From an uncultured Pelagibacteraceae bacterium (GTDB lineage Bacteria; Pseudomonadota; Alphaproteobacteria; Pelagibacterales; Pelagibacteraceae), in the NCBI GenBank assembly GCA_902555945.1, contig CACDUS010000003.1, forward strand, positions 59,834 to 123,833: 64,000 bases of DNA, given 5' to 3'. Below are positions 48,107 to 56,579 of this stretch, one piece after another. The notes beneath the pieces were generated by a model. The model worked only from the letters and a program-made list of their open reading frames with translations, had not been told where the DNA came from and did not search any database. Made by a program: the position numbers and the translations under genes. Numbering within the stretch: the first letter of the stretch is position 1; each line of letters opens with the position of its first letter.

Positions 48107-50584
48107 ATGTCTAAATATAAAATCACAGCAGTTCTAGGTCCCACAAATACAGGTAAAACTCATCTTGCTATTGAAACCATGCTGTCTTTTGAAAATGGAA
48201 TGATTGGTTTCCCTTTAAGACTATTAGCTAGGGAAGTATATGACAAAATAGTAAATAAAATAGGAGCAGAAAAAGTTGCTTTAATTACTGGTGAAGAAAA
48301 AATAATTCCTTCAAATGCTAAATATTTTCTATGCACTGTTGAGTCTATGCCAATTGATAAGCATTTAGATTTTGTTGGAGTAGATGAGATACAGATGTGC
48401 TCAGATCATGAACGTGGGCATATTTTTACTGACCGGCTTTTAAACATAAGAGGAAATAAATTAACAATGTTTATGGGCTCAAATACTATTAAAAATATTA
48501 TATCTAAATTAGATGATGATGTAGAATTCATAAATAGAAATAGATTATCCAAACTTTCGTACTCAGGTCATAAAAAAATCTCAAGAATTGATAGAAAAAC
48601 TGCAATAATTGCTTTTTCAGCAGAGGAAGTTTACGCAATAGCAGAGCTTATAAGAAGACAAAAGGGGGGCGCTGCAATCGTAATGGGTTCACTCAGTCCA
48701 AAAACACGAAATGCTCAGGTAGCTTTATATCAATCTGGTGATGTTGATTTTTTAGTTGCAACAGATGCTATAGGTATGGGTATAAATATGGATCTAGATC
48801 ATGTTTATTTTTCAAATCTTAAAAAATTTGATGGAAAAAAATCAAGAAGATTAAATTTATCTGAGATTGGACAAATTGCTGGACGTGCAGGTAGATATTT
48901 AAATGATGGTAGTTTTGGTATTACAGGTGATTGTAAAGAGATAAATTCAGAGGAAGTAGAATTACTTGAAAATCATAAATTCGAAGAAATTCAATCATTA
49001 TTTTGGAGAAATTCAAACTTAAACTTTAATAATGGAGTGTCATTGATTAAATCATTAGATGAAAAACCTCACCAAACATGGTTGAGAAAAATAAATGAGT
49101 GCAGTGATGAAAAAGCACTCAAATATTTTTTGAGAGATAAGAATTTTGAAAATATAGAATTAACAGAACAAAATTTGATTCTTCTTTGGGAATGTTGCCA
49201 AATACCTGATTTTGTAAAGAAAACTTACGGTAACCACTATGAGGTAATAGGAAATGTCTTCAAATTCTTAACAAGTAAATTAAGGAAGATAAATGAAGAT
49301 TTTATGAGACTTCAGCTAATGAAACTAGATAAATTAGAGGGAAACGTGGATTCTTTGTCAAATAGAATTGCAAATGTAAGAACTTGGTCTTATGTTTCAA
49401 ATAAAAACAATTGGGTAGAAAATCAAAATTATTGGATTGAAAAAACAAAATTATTAGAAGATAAACTTTCAGACAGACTTCATGAGGAACTTACCAAAAC
49501 ATTTATTGACAAACGAGCCAGTGTCCTTGCCAGAGGTTTAAAACAAGATATGGAATTTGATACAAAAATTTTAAGTAACAATGAGGTAATGATTGATGAT
49601 CAATTTATTGGAAAAATAAATGGTCTAAAGTTACAACTGGATTTAAAAAAAGGTGCACTAGAAACTGATATCAAATCTTTAAAAAAAGCTGCCAGACAAA
49701 CTGTTGGTCCAGAATTAGAAAAAAGAATCCAAATTATTATTGATACAGGTCTAATTGAATTACAAGATGATTTTAAAATATATTGGAATCAATTCCCCAT
49801 TGGAAGATTAACTCCAGGTAAAGATTATTTAAGTCCTAATGTCGCGCTTATAGTTGATGATATTTTAGAAAATAATCAAAAGTTAAAATTAACAAAATTT
49901 TTAGAAAAATGGTTAAAGAATAAAATCGGAACAATATTAAAAAGTCTTGTAGATATAAAAGATCTTAAGGAAAAAAATTCTTCAATTAAATCTCTTGCCT
50001 TTCAACTATATGAAAATAATGGAGTTTTGAAAAGAGAACAGGTTTCAGAATATCTAAAAAACCTTGAGCAAGAAGAAAGAAAAGTCTTAAGAAATTTGGG
50101 TGTAAAATTTGGAAGATACCATATTTTTTTACATGAATTAATCAAACCAGAACCTGTTTCCTTAAGAACACTTCTTTGGAAAAATTATAAACAAAAATAT
50201 TTTAATTATAAGCCTCCTACCTTTGGTCTAAATTTTTTAGATAGCAAAGAAAAAAATAAAAATTTTATGTTGTTATGTGGATTCGAAAAGTTTGATAATT
50301 TTTTTGTAAGAATTGACATTTTAGAAAGATTATTTATGAAAATAATTAATTCAAATACTGAGTCTAATAAAGAAGTTAAGATGACATCTGAAATGTTAAA
50401 TTTATTAGGTTGCAGCAAAGATAATTTTAAAAAACTACTGAAAAAAATGAATTATAAAATTACTGAAAAAAATGGTGAAATTTTATTTAAATATCATCCT
50501 TTAAGAAATATTAAAAAAAATCTTAATAAAAAAACTTCAAAAGAAAACCCATTTGGGGTTTTAAAAAGTTTAAATTTAAATTAA
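48107..50584 (+). CDS. Suv3-like DExH RNA helicase
   Basis: An 825-aa superfamily 2 helicase of the kind related to mitochondrial Suv3, the RNA-degradosome helicase. Walker A is GPTNTGKTHLA (11-21), motif II is the DEIQ variant (VDEIQMCSD, 92-100), and the second RecA domain has ATDAIGMGINM and QIAGRAGRY (motif VI, about 261-269). The remaining 500 residues are mostly helical and charged, and longer than the Suv3 C-terminal region. A role in RNA turnover is inferred by relationship. It is followed 5 bases later by a TerB-like gene, then fdxA and carD, in one direction. Confidence 0.88.
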   Translation: MSKYKITAVLGPTNTGKTHLAIETMLSFENGMIGFPLRLLAREVYDKIVNKIGAEKVALITGEEKIIPSNAKYFLCTVESMPIDKHLDFVGVDEIQMCSDHERGHIFTDRLLNIRGNKLTMFMGSNTIKNIISKLDDDVEFINRNRLSKLSYSGHKKISRIDRKTAIIAFSAEEVYAIAELIRRQKGGAAIVMGSLSPKTRNAQVALYQSGDVDFLVATDAIGMGINMDLDHVYFSNLKKFDGKKSRRLNLSEIGQIAGRAGRYLNDGSFGITGDCKEINSEEVELLENHKFEEIQSLFWRNSNLNFNNGVSLIKSLDEKPHQTWLRKINECSDEKALKYFLRDKNFENIELTEQNLILLWECCQIPDFVKKTYGNHYEVIGNVFKFLTSKLRKINEDFMRLQLMKLDKLEGNVDSLSNRIANVRTWSYVSNKNNWVENQNYWIEKTKLLEDKLSDRLHEELTKTFIDKRASVLARGLKQDMEFDTKILSNNEVMIDDQFIGKINGLKLQLDLKKGALETDIKSLKKAARQTVGPELEKRIQIIIDTGLIELQDDFKIYWNQFPIGRLTPGKDYLSPNVALIVDDILENNQKLKLTKFLEKWLKNKIGTILKSLVDIKDLKEKNSSIKSLAFQLYENNGVLKREQVSEYLKNLEQEERKVLRNLGVKFGRYHIFLHELIKPEPVSLRTLLWKNYKQKYFNYKPPTFGLNFLDSKEKNKNFMLLCGFEKFDNFFVRIDILERLFMKIINSNTESNKEVKMTSEMLNLLGCSKDNFKKLLKKMNYKITEKNGEILFKYHPLRNIKKNLNKKTSKENPFGVLKSLNLN

Positions 50585-50589
50585 AATAA

Positions 50590-50997
50590 ATGTTTTTTAA
50601 AAGCAAAAATAATAGTGATAACCTAGTTAAAGTCGCTGCTTTATTGATACATGCTGCTAAAATTGATGAGAATTTTTCTTCATTAGAGGAAAATTTAATA
50701 AAACAAACTTTGTTAAGGATTGGTGCTAATAATAGTAATATTGAAGAAATAATAAAAGATGCCCAAAAAATTGAAGAAAATTCAAATCAAATTTTAGATT
50801 TTACAAAAGAAATAAAGAATATGAATGAGGAAAAAAAAATTGAGATCATAGAAGCTTTATGGAGAATTATATATTCAAATAAAATAGCAGATGATTATGA
50901 AACCAATCTTATGAGGAGACTTGCGGGACTATTATATATTGACAGTAAAACTATGGGCGATATCAAAGAACGAATTAAATCTGAAAATTCAAAATGA
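50590..50997 (+). CDS. TerB-like helical protein
   Basis: A 135-aa all-helical acidic protein resembling the TerB/DjlA N-terminal fold: [26 protein letters not shown] begins with the paired-helix pattern and Asp-rich loop, and the second half ([24 protein letters not shown]) repeats it. TerB domains carry metal-binding acidic residues and occur in stress and membrane-linked contexts; function here is unknown. Its stop overlaps the fdxA ATG by 4 bases. The gene name terB should not be taken to mean tellurite resistance. Confidence 0.75.
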   Translation: MFFKSKNNSDNLVKVAALLIHAAKIDENFSSLEENLIKQTLLRIGANNSNIEEIIKDAQKIEENSNQILDFTKEIKNMNEEKKIEIIEALWRIIYSNKIADDYETNLMRRLAGLLYIDSKTMGDIKERIKSENSK

Positions 50998-51320
50998 CAT
51001 ATATTGTTAATGAAAAATGTATCAAATGTAAGTTAATGGATTGCGTTGATGTGTGTCCAGTCGATTGTTTTTATGAAGGTAAAAATATGCTTGTAATTAA
51101 ACCGGATGAGTGTATAGATTGTGGCGTTTGCGAACCAGAGTGTCCTGTGGATGCAATTAAATCTGATACAGAACCTGGAAGTGAAAAATGGTTAGAAATC
51201 AATAAAAAATATTCTGAAATCTGGCCAAACATAAGTGAAAAAAAAGATCCACCTTCGGATCATGAAAAATATAAAGATGAGCAAAATAAGTTTGAAAAAT
51301 ATTTTAAAGAAAACGTTTAA
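50994..51320 (+). CDS. fdxA: 7Fe ferredoxin (FdxA type)
   Basis: A 108-aa two-cluster ferredoxin. The first set Cys9, Cys17 and distal Cys50 fits a 3Fe-4S site (Cys12 extra, as in Azotobacter FdI), and Cys21 with Cys40, Cys43 and Cys46 ([16 protein letters not shown]) fits a 4Fe-4S site. The helical C-terminal tail ([23 protein letters not shown]) is typical of proteobacterial FdxA. It carries electrons between soluble redox enzymes; partners are unknown. It overlaps the TerB gene upstream and, by about 44 bases in another frame, the CarD gene downstream. Confidence 0.93.
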   Translation: MTYIVNEKCIKCKLMDCVDVCPVDCFYEGKNMLVIKPDECIDCGVCEPECPVDAIKSDTEPGSEKWLEINKKYSEIWPNISEKKDPPSDHEKYKDEQNKFEKYFKENV

Positions 51321-52146
51321 AAAAAAAACTATAAAAAAAGTTAAAAAAAAAGTAGTAAAAAAAAAAGCTACAAAATCAAAAAAAAAATTACCTCAAATTA
51401 AAGCAAAAGTTCTAAAATCAAAAAAAAATGTTGCAAAAAAACAAATAAAATCAAATGAGAAAAATCCTGAAATCAAAACAGAAAATTTAAGAATTTCAAA
51501 AAATAATGAAGTAAAACCAGAAATAAAAAAAGTAAAAAAACAAGAAACTGAAAAAAGAGAATATAAAATTAAAGACTATGTAGTTTATCCAAAACATGGG
51601 GTAGGTCAAATCAGCGAATTTAAAAAAATTACAATTGGTGGAATTGATGTTGAAACCTATGTAATCAAATTTGAAAAAGATAAAGCAAATGGAATGGTTC
51701 CAGTAAATAAACAATCTCATTTGAGACCTTTAGCGACAATTAATCAAGTTAATAAGTGTATTTCTATTTTAAAAAGCAAACCAAAAATAAAAAGATCAAT
51801 GTGGAGTAGAAGAGCTCAAGAATATGAGTCAAAAATATCATCAGGAAAAATCTATGAGTTAGCAGAAGTGGTTAGAGATTTAAATAAAGGTGATGATCTT
51901 ATGGTAGATCAATCATATAGTGAAAGACAGCTTTTTGAAAAGGCATATGAAAGAATTTTGTCAGAGTTTCAAATAATATTAAATATATCTCTAGAAGATA
52001 CACAGAAGAAATTAGATAAAGCCTTAAAGAGAAATTTGGAAGGCCAAAGCCAAACTAAACCTGCAGCACCCGCAAGCAAAGATCCAACATCTGAATTGCC
52101 TGAAGAAGAGCCTATAACTGAAAGTGAAGAAACATTAAGTGAATAA
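51277..52146 (+). CDS. CarD-family transcriptional regulator with lysine-rich N-terminal tail
   Basis: A CarD/CdnL-type protein that binds the RNA polymerase beta subunit and helps open promoters. The RNAP-interacting Tudor-like domain starts near residue 95 ([19 protein letters not shown]) and the helical DNA-binding domain follows ([17 protein letters not shown] to [14 protein letters not shown]). Unlike usual CarD (about 160-170 aa), it has a tail with 24 lysines in the first 50 residues and an acidic C-terminal tail ([12 protein letters not shown]). I choose ATG 51277 (289 aa); ATG 51262 and GTG 51235 are in frame, and all overlap fdxA. No strong ribosome-binding site decides between them. 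Confidence 0.85.
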   Translation: MSKISLKNILKKTFKKKTIKKVKKKVVKKKATKSKKKLPQIKAKVLKSKKNVAKKQIKSNEKNPEIKTENLRISKNNEVKPEIKKVKKQETEKREYKIKDYVVYPKHGVGQISEFKKITIGGIDVETYVIKFEKDKANGMVPVNKQSHLRPLATINQVNKCISILKSKPKIKRSMWSRRAQEYESKISSGKIYELAEVVRDLNKGDDLMVDQSYSERQLFEKAYERILSEFQIILNISLEDTQKKLDKALKRNLEGQSQTKPAAPASKDPTSELPEEEPITESEETLSE

Positions 52147-52148
52147 AA

Positions 52149-52188
52149 AAAACGCCTCTCACACGTAAATCGTTATGAGAAGCGTTTT
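52149..52188. terminator. Rho-independent terminator, probably bidirectional
   Basis: Arms AAAACGCCTCTCA (52149-52161) and TGAGAAGCGTTTT (52176-52188) pair over 13 positions with one G-U type pair, with a 14-base loop that can extend the stem. T-runs flank both directions. It sits between the convergent carD stop (52146) and the 25-residue peptide gene stop (52209), so it can end both transcripts. Confidence 0.75.
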
Positions 52189-52208
52189 AATTAAAGAATA
52201 CTAAGCTA

Positions 52209-52286
52209 TTATCTTTTTCTTCTTCTTTTTTTAGCTTTCTTAGCTTTTTTCTTAGCCTTCTTTGCTTTTTTTCTTCTCTTAGGCAT
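52209..52286 (-). CDS. Very small Lys/Arg-rich protein (25 aa)
   Basis: ATG at 52286, TAA at 52209. The product has 13 Lys, 6 Arg and 4 Ala in 25 residues: MPKRRKKAKK, then AKKKAKK repeats, ending KRRRKR. A good Shine-Dalgarno (AAGGGAG) lies 6 bases before the ATG, a TTGACA promoter about 80 bases upstream, and a terminator just past the stop, so all expression signals are present. Such a peptide should bind nucleic acid or ribosomes; it recalls the basic tails of histone H1-like proteins and small ribosomal proteins. I cannot name a family. Confidence 0.72.
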   Translation of the reverse strand: MPKRRKKAKKAKKKAKKAKKRRRKR

Positions 52287-52309
52287 CTTTAGCTCCCTTA
52301 TTAGTTAAA

Positions 52310-52326
52310 CGAATCAAATTGATTCG
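52310..52326 (-). promoter_or_regulatory. Palindrome in 5' leader of the 25-aa gene
   Basis: CGAATCAA and TTGATTCG are perfect 8-base arms around one central base. The element starts only a few bases after the predicted transcription start and ends about 24 bases before the ATG. In DNA it could be an operator; in RNA the single-base loop would have to open by a few pairs, giving a 5' hairpin that protects the message or modulates initiation. Confidence 0.5.
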
Positions 52327-52337
52327 CTATTAAGTTA

Positions 52338-52366
52338 TTTTTATTTTTTTATACACGTTATGTCAA
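52338..52366 (-). promoter_or_regulatory. Promoter of the 25-aa Lys/Arg-rich gene
   Basis: On the minus strand a perfect -35 TTGACA (52366-52361) is followed at 17 bases by TAAAAA (52343-52338), a moderate -10. The predicted start near 52330 lies just before the palindrome. A perfect -35 stands out against this AT-rich background. Confidence 0.5.
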
Positions 52367-52482
52367 TTCTTTAATTAAAGTTAAAATTTTGAAAATAAAA
52401 ATTCAATAAAAAAAATTTTTATAATTTTAATGTGTAAAAAAGTTAATGTTTATGCGCTTTATAAGCAAATTTTTTTAATGAA

Positions 52483-54213
52483 TTAGTAAAGTTTTTCTAA
52501 ATCTTCTTTATATTTTTCTAAAATTTTTTTTCTTTTCAATTTTAAAGTTGGTGTTAACATTCCATTTTCAATTGTAAATTCTTCATTTATTAATTTAAAT
52601 TTCTTAATCTTTTCTACTAATGATAAACTTTTATTTAAATTTTCTAAGTAATTTTCAACTTCTATTTTATTTTCCTCAGTTTCACTTACAATTAGAGCAA
52701 CTAAGTAAGTTTTTTTATCTCCATAAACAAAACTTTGCTTAATTTTTTCATTTAAGCATAATAAATTTTCAATTTTGGATGGTGAAATGTTGTCACCACC
52801 AAGATTTACTATAATTTCTTTTTTTCTATCAGTAATTTTTAAATTTCCATCTAAAGTAAATTCTCCTATGTCTCCAGTGTGTAACCAACCATCTTTAATA
52901 ACATCATCAGTTTCTTTTTTCATGTTCCAATATCCAAGCATAACATTTTCACCCTTAACCAAAATTTCACCATCCTCAGCTATTTTTACTTGGTTAGTTT
53001 TGAAAGGTGGGCCAACGGTTTCAATCTTAATTTTCCCAGGAATATTACAGCTCACTACAGGCGAGGTCTCAGTCAATCCATATCCTTGTAAGGTTGGCAA
53101 ACCTATAGAATTTAAAAATTCACCTATTTTTTGATCTAAAGCACCACCCCCAGAAACGAAGGCTTTCAGTTTTCCTCCAAATTGATTTTTAATTTTTTTT
53201 CTCACTAATTTTTCACATAAAAAGTTGATTATTTTTTCCTTAAGTTTAAGTTCCTCTTTTTTTAAAGTTTTGATACCAAGGTAAATAGTGCTCTCAATCA
53301 GTTTTTTTTTAAAACCTTTTTGTTTTGAAAAATTAAGAGAAATTTTACTAAATAAATTTTGATAAAATCTTGGAACTGCTGTCATAATAGTGGGTCGCGC
53401 AACTGACATGTTGGTTAATAACTTTTCTAGACTTTCAGCATAGTAAATTTTTGCTCCAAGTAAAATTTGAACATATTGAACAGTATGCTCATATGAGTGA
53501 GATAACGGCAACCAAGTTAAAAAAACTGGTTTTTCATTTTTAACTAATGAATCTAAGATTTCTTGTGCACCTTCACAATTTGATAAAATTCCTCCGTGGC
53601 TTAGCATCACGCCTTTGGGATTTCCAGTTGTACCTGATGTGTAGATTATGCAGGCCAGATTATTTCTTCTTAAATCTTTGTTATAAGAAACCACACTTTC
53701 AGCTAATGTTTTAAGATTTGTTTTTGCTTCCAAAAAAATTTTTTCAAAAAAATCTAATTTTTCATCAAATTTATCAATAGAAATAATAATCGTATTTTCT
53801 TTAATGTAATTTTTAATTTTTTTAAATTGCTCAAAATTTGAAACTATACATACTTTTGGTTCAGAATCTTTTAATATATATTTGTAATCATTTTTAGAAT
53901 AAGTCGTAAAAAGAGGAACAGTGACACCACCTGCATTCATTATTGCAATATCTGATATAAGCCACTCAGGTCTATTTTCTGATAATAAAATACATCTATC
54001 ACCCTTAGAAATAATTTTTTTTAAATGATTTGATAATATATTAATTTTTGTTTCTACATTCCCCCATGAATATGTATATGGACCAGATAACGTATCAGGA
54101 AAATTCTTATTTTTAAGTGATATTAAAAAAAGTTTCTTTCTCTCTTTTAAACTTTTTTCTTCAAGTTTTTTAAAAAAAAGTTCAACTAAACTATTTATTT
54201 TTTTTAGTTCCAT
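52483..54213 (-). CDS. Long-chain acyl-CoA synthetase (AMP-forming)
   Basis: A 576-aa adenylate-forming enzyme that activates fatty acids with ATP and CoA. The AMP-binding P-loop YTSGTTGNPKGVMLSHGG is at about 191-208, followed by LQGYGLTETSPVVSCN and the hinge block GWLHTGDIGEFTLDGNLKITDRKKE. The overall form with long helical inserts is that of bacterial FadD15/FAA1-like synthetases. I start at ATG 54213: anything longer would run into tRNA-Leu, whose CCA ends 6 bases before this ATG. That leaves no ribosome-binding site if the tRNA is processed. The fatty-acid length preference cannot be judged. Confidence 0.92.
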   Translation of the reverse strand: MELKKINSLVELFFKKLEEKSLKERKKLFLISLKNKNFPDTLSGPYTYSWGNVETKINILSNHLKKIISKGDRCILLSENRPEWLISDIAIMNAGGVTVPLFTTYSKNDYKYILKDSEPKVCIVSNFEQFKKIKNYIKENTIIISIDKFDEKLDFFEKIFLEAKTNLKTLAESVVSYNKDLRRNNLACIIYTSGTTGNPKGVMLSHGGILSNCEGAQEILDSLVKNEKPVFLTWLPLSHSYEHTVQYVQILLGAKIYYAESLEKLLTNMSVARPTIMTAVPRFYQNLFSKISLNFSKQKGFKKKLIESTIYLGIKTLKKEELKLKEKIINFLCEKLVRKKIKNQFGGKLKAFVSGGGALDQKIGEFLNSIGLPTLQGYGLTETSPVVSCNIPGKIKIETVGPPFKTNQVKIAEDGEILVKGENVMLGYWNMKKETDDVIKDGWLHTGDIGEFTLDGNLKITDRKKEIIVNLGGDNISPSKIENLLCLNEKIKQSFVYGDKKTYLVALIVSETEENKIEVENYLENLNKSLSLVEKIKKFKLINEEFTIENGMLTPTLKLKRKKILEKYKEDLEKLY

Positions 54214-54219
54214 AAATTT

Positions 54220-54304
54220 TGGTGGGCGAAGAGAGAATCGAACTCTCACTTCTTGCGAAACACGATTTTGAGTCGTGCGCGTCTACCAGTTCCGCCATTC
54301 GCCC
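54220..54304 (-). tRNA. tRNA-Leu (anticodon CAA)
   Basis: On the minus strand the acceptor GGGCGAA pairs with TTCGCCC, then discriminator A and encoded CCA. The D arm (GGCGGAACTGGTAGACGC), anticodon stem CACGA/TCGTG around CTCAAAA (anticodon CAA), a long variable arm, and the T arm GAGTTCGATTCTC are seen. It reads UUG leucine codons. It lies 6 bases upstream of the acyl-CoA synthetase start on the same strand. Confidence 0.95.
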
Positions 54305-54363
54305 ATTATTGTTTAATAATTTATTAAATAGTATAAGAACTAAAATTATATTAAAACCAAAAA

Positions 54364-54969
54364 ATGTTTAATAGTCTTTATAAAAAATGTTTAGAACTAG
54401 CAGCTCATAAAAGCTCCAAATACTACTTAGCAATAGTTTCATTTGTTGAAAGTTCATTTTTTCCTATCCCACCAGATGTAATGGTAATACCCATGGTAAT
54501 TTCAAAAAAAAATGACTTTATTAAGATTTTTTTTATTGCAACAATATTTTCTGTCTTAGGAGGAATATTAGGATATTTAATTGGAGCGTTCTTTTTTGAT
54601 ATTGGAATGCAAATAATGAGTTTTTATGGTTATGAAGAAAAATTAACTCATTTAAAAAATAGTCTAATAAATACTGAAGGTTTTTATGCGTGGTTAGGAA
54701 TTCTTTTTCTTGCTGGATTTACTCCTCTACCTTACAAAGTTTTTACTATTGCCAGTGGTCTAATTGGTTTTAATATTTTAATTTTTATTCTTATAAGCTT
54801 AATTTCCAGAGGATTGCGTTTTTTTATAGTATCTTATTTTTCATACAAATTTGGGGACAAATTTACAAAATTTATGAATAAACAAGGATCTAAATGGTTT
54901 ACTGTAATCGGAATATTAATTGTTATAATTGTAATTGTAATTTATTTAATATTTAAATCTCATGTATAA
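54364..54969 (+). CDS. DedA/VTT-family membrane protein (YqaA-like)
   Basis: A 201-aa integral membrane protein with the VTT/SNARE-associated pattern: SFVESSFFPIPPDVMVIPMV (re-entrant loop with the Glu and Pro-rich motif), GGILGYLIGAFFFDIG, and AGFTPLPYKVFTIASGLIG. Family members include DedA and VTT scramblases and undecaprenyl- or phospholipid-flipping proteins; the YqaA subgroup is short like this. It overlaps dsbB by 8 bases, so an operon dedA-like-dsbB-coq7 is likely. Confidence 0.85.
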   Translation: MFNSLYKKCLELAAHKSSKYYLAIVSFVESSFFPIPPDVMVIPMVISKKNDFIKIFFIATIFSVLGGILGYLIGAFFFDIGMQIMSFYGYEEKLTHLKNSLINTEGFYAWLGILFLAGFTPLPYKVFTIASGLIGFNILIFILISLISRGLRFFIVSYFSYKFGDKFTKFMNKQGSKWFTVIGILIVIIVIVIYLIFKSHV

Positions 54970-55450
54970 TTTTAGAGTAGAAGCTTATTTAAGAATAATT
55001 TTTTTTATCTGTCTTATTTCAATTATTTCTGCTTATTTTATAGAATATATTCTTGGTCATCAGCCTTGTAACCTATGTATTATAGAACGAATTCCATACG
55101 GATTAGCGTTAGTTTTAATAATATTCAATAAAGCTTTTAATAAAAATGAGTATTTTGTTATTTTGTTATTAATATTAACTTTTGCATTTTCTTTAATTAT
55201 CTCAGTTTATCATTTTGGAATTGAGCAAGGTTTTTTTGAAGAAACTACAGTTTGTGGATTAAAAAATTCATCTGACATTATTTCTAAGGAAGATTTATTA
55301 AAACAATTACAAGAAAAAACTACTAGCTGCAAAGATGTGACATTTAGAATTTTTGGTTTTTCTCTAACAACTATTAATATAATTATTAGTTTATTAATAA
55401 TATTTTTGCTAACTAAAATATTCATAAATTATGAAAAATTCAAAAAATAG
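54962..55450 (+). CDS. dsbB: Disulfide bond formation protein DsbB
   Basis: DsbB reoxidises periplasmic DsbA and passes electrons to ubiquinone. The 162-aa protein has four hydrophobic helices, the first periplasmic Cys36-x2-Cys39 pair in HQPCNLCIIERIPYG, and a second loop with Cys98 and Cys123. Both catalytic pairs are present, so it should be active. It overlaps coq7, a ubiquinone-biosynthesis gene, by 20 bases; no dsbA is in the window. Its electron acceptor is made by the pathway of its neighbour. Confidence 0.93.
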   Translation: MYNFRVEAYLRIIFFICLISIISAYFIEYILGHQPCNLCIIERIPYGLALVLIIFNKAFNKNEYFVILLLILTFAFSLIISVYHFGIEQGFFEETTVCGLKNSSDIISKEDLLKQLQEKTTSCKDVTFRIFGFSLTTINIIISLLIIFLLTKIFINYEKFKK

Positions 55451-55961
55451 AACTGAAGAATTTATAAGAGTAGATCACGCTGGGGAACGAGGAGCAGTTA
55501 AAATTTATGAAGGTCAATTATTAGCACTTAATACATTAGTCAAAAATGAAAATTTAAAAAAGACTATTGAAGAAATGAAAGTTCATGAAAAAGAGCATTG
55601 TGATTTTTTTGAAAAAGAGATCAAAAAAAGAAAAATTAAACCAACAAAATTCTTACCACTATGGGATTTATTAGGTGTTGGATTAGGTTTTAGTTCAACT
55701 CTACTTGGAAAGAAAGCAGCAATGTTGTGTACCGCTTCAGTAGAGGAAGTTATAGACGAACACTATCAAAATCAAATTAATCAACTTGGACCTGATGAAA
55801 AAAAACTCAAAGAAAAAATAATTAAATTTAGAGAAGATGAATTACATCATAAAGATATAGCCTATGAAAAAGGTGCCACCAAAAAAGGGGTTTATTCAAT
55901 TATGGATAAAATTATTAAAACTGGTTCAAAAATAGCAATCAATATTTCTGAAAAAATCTAA
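55431..55961 (+). CDS. coq7: 3-demethoxyubiquinol 3-hydroxylase (Coq7)
   Basis: Coq7 is a di-iron monooxygenase that hydroxylates the ubiquinone ring. The 176-aa protein has the family motifs FIRVDHAGERGAVKIYEGQL (first Glu ligand), an ExxH in VHEKEHCDFF, SVEEVIDEHYQNQ, and a second ExxH in EDELHHKDIA. Length matches bacterial Coq7. Its ATG lies inside the 3' end of dsbB. Its 3' end abuts the stop of the convergent HNH gene with no gap. Confidence 0.95.
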   Translation: MKNSKNRTEEFIRVDHAGERGAVKIYEGQLLALNTLVKNENLKKTIEEMKVHEKEHCDFFEKEIKKRKIKPTKFLPLWDLLGVGLGFSSTLLGKKAAMLCTASVEEVIDEHYQNQINQLGPDEKKLKEKIIKFREDELHHKDIAYEKGATKKGVYSIMDKIIKTGSKIAINISEKI

Positions 55962-56531
55962 TTAAGATTCCAACTCAACATCCCAGTACAAATAATCCAT
56001 CCAGCTTTTATGTAAATAATTTGGTGGAAAATTTTTTCCATTACGATGAAGATCCTCAGTTGATGGTTGATAAGGATATTGATTTAATTTCATGCCTGAA
56101 GATTTTAATAGTTTTCCACCCTTTTTTACATTGCAAGCAGAACAGGCTGTTACCACATTATCCCAATGTGTTTCCCCACCTTTTGATCTTGGTAACAGGT
56201 GATCAAAAGTTAATTCATCATTACTTCCACAATATTGGCAAGAAAATTTATCTCTCAAAAAAACATTAAACCTTGTAAAACTAGGTTTTGACTGTGGGAT
56301 TATATAATCTTTAAGAGCAATGACACTTGGTAATTTCATATTAAATGAAGGACTTCTAACAACTCTGTCATAATTGCTAACTATAATAACTCTATCTAAA
56401 AAAACTGATTTTACTGTGTCTTGCCAGGACCACAATGATAACGGATAATAGCTTAATGGTCTATAATCTGCATTCAAAACTAGTGCGGGGCACTTTTCTA
56501 ATGAAACATCTTGTTCAATAAAGCTATTCAT
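55962..56531 (-). CDS. HNH endonuclease-domain protein
   Basis: A 189-aa protein with a C-terminal HNH domain: Cys98-x2-Cys101 in FSCQYCGSN, the catalytic TFDHLLPRSKGG (Asp110, His111), and a second pair Cys130-x2-Cys133 in ACSACNVKKGGK. The N-terminal 90 residues (ALVLNADYRPLSYYPLSLW) match a widespread bacterial HNH type often annotated simply as HNH endonuclease and not tied to restriction loci. No methylase lies nearby. The role is unknown; a DNA repair or housekeeping nuclease is more likely than a mobile homing enzyme. Confidence 0.85.
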   Translation of the reverse strand: MNSFIEQDVSLEKCPALVLNADYRPLSYYPLSLWSWQDTVKSVFLDRVIIVSNYDRVVRSPSFNMKLPSVIALKDYIIPQSKPSFTRFNVFLRDKFSCQYCGSNDELTFDHLLPRSKGGETHWDNVVTACSACNVKKGGKLLKSSGMKLNQYPYQPSTEDLHRNGKNFPPNYLHKSWMDYLYWDVELES

Positions 56532-56579
56532 GAAGAAAGTTTAACTTAAAAAAAAAACTATTTCAACATTAAGCAAAAA

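Noticed and set aside
50590..50997. Tellurite resistance system
   Set aside because: Only a TerB-like fold is present, with no terA, terC, terD or terE genes nearby.
55962..56531. Restriction-modification or homing element based on the HNH gene
   Set aside because: No methylase or specificity gene is adjacent, the gene is not inserted in another gene, and the protein resembles a common stand-alone HNH type.
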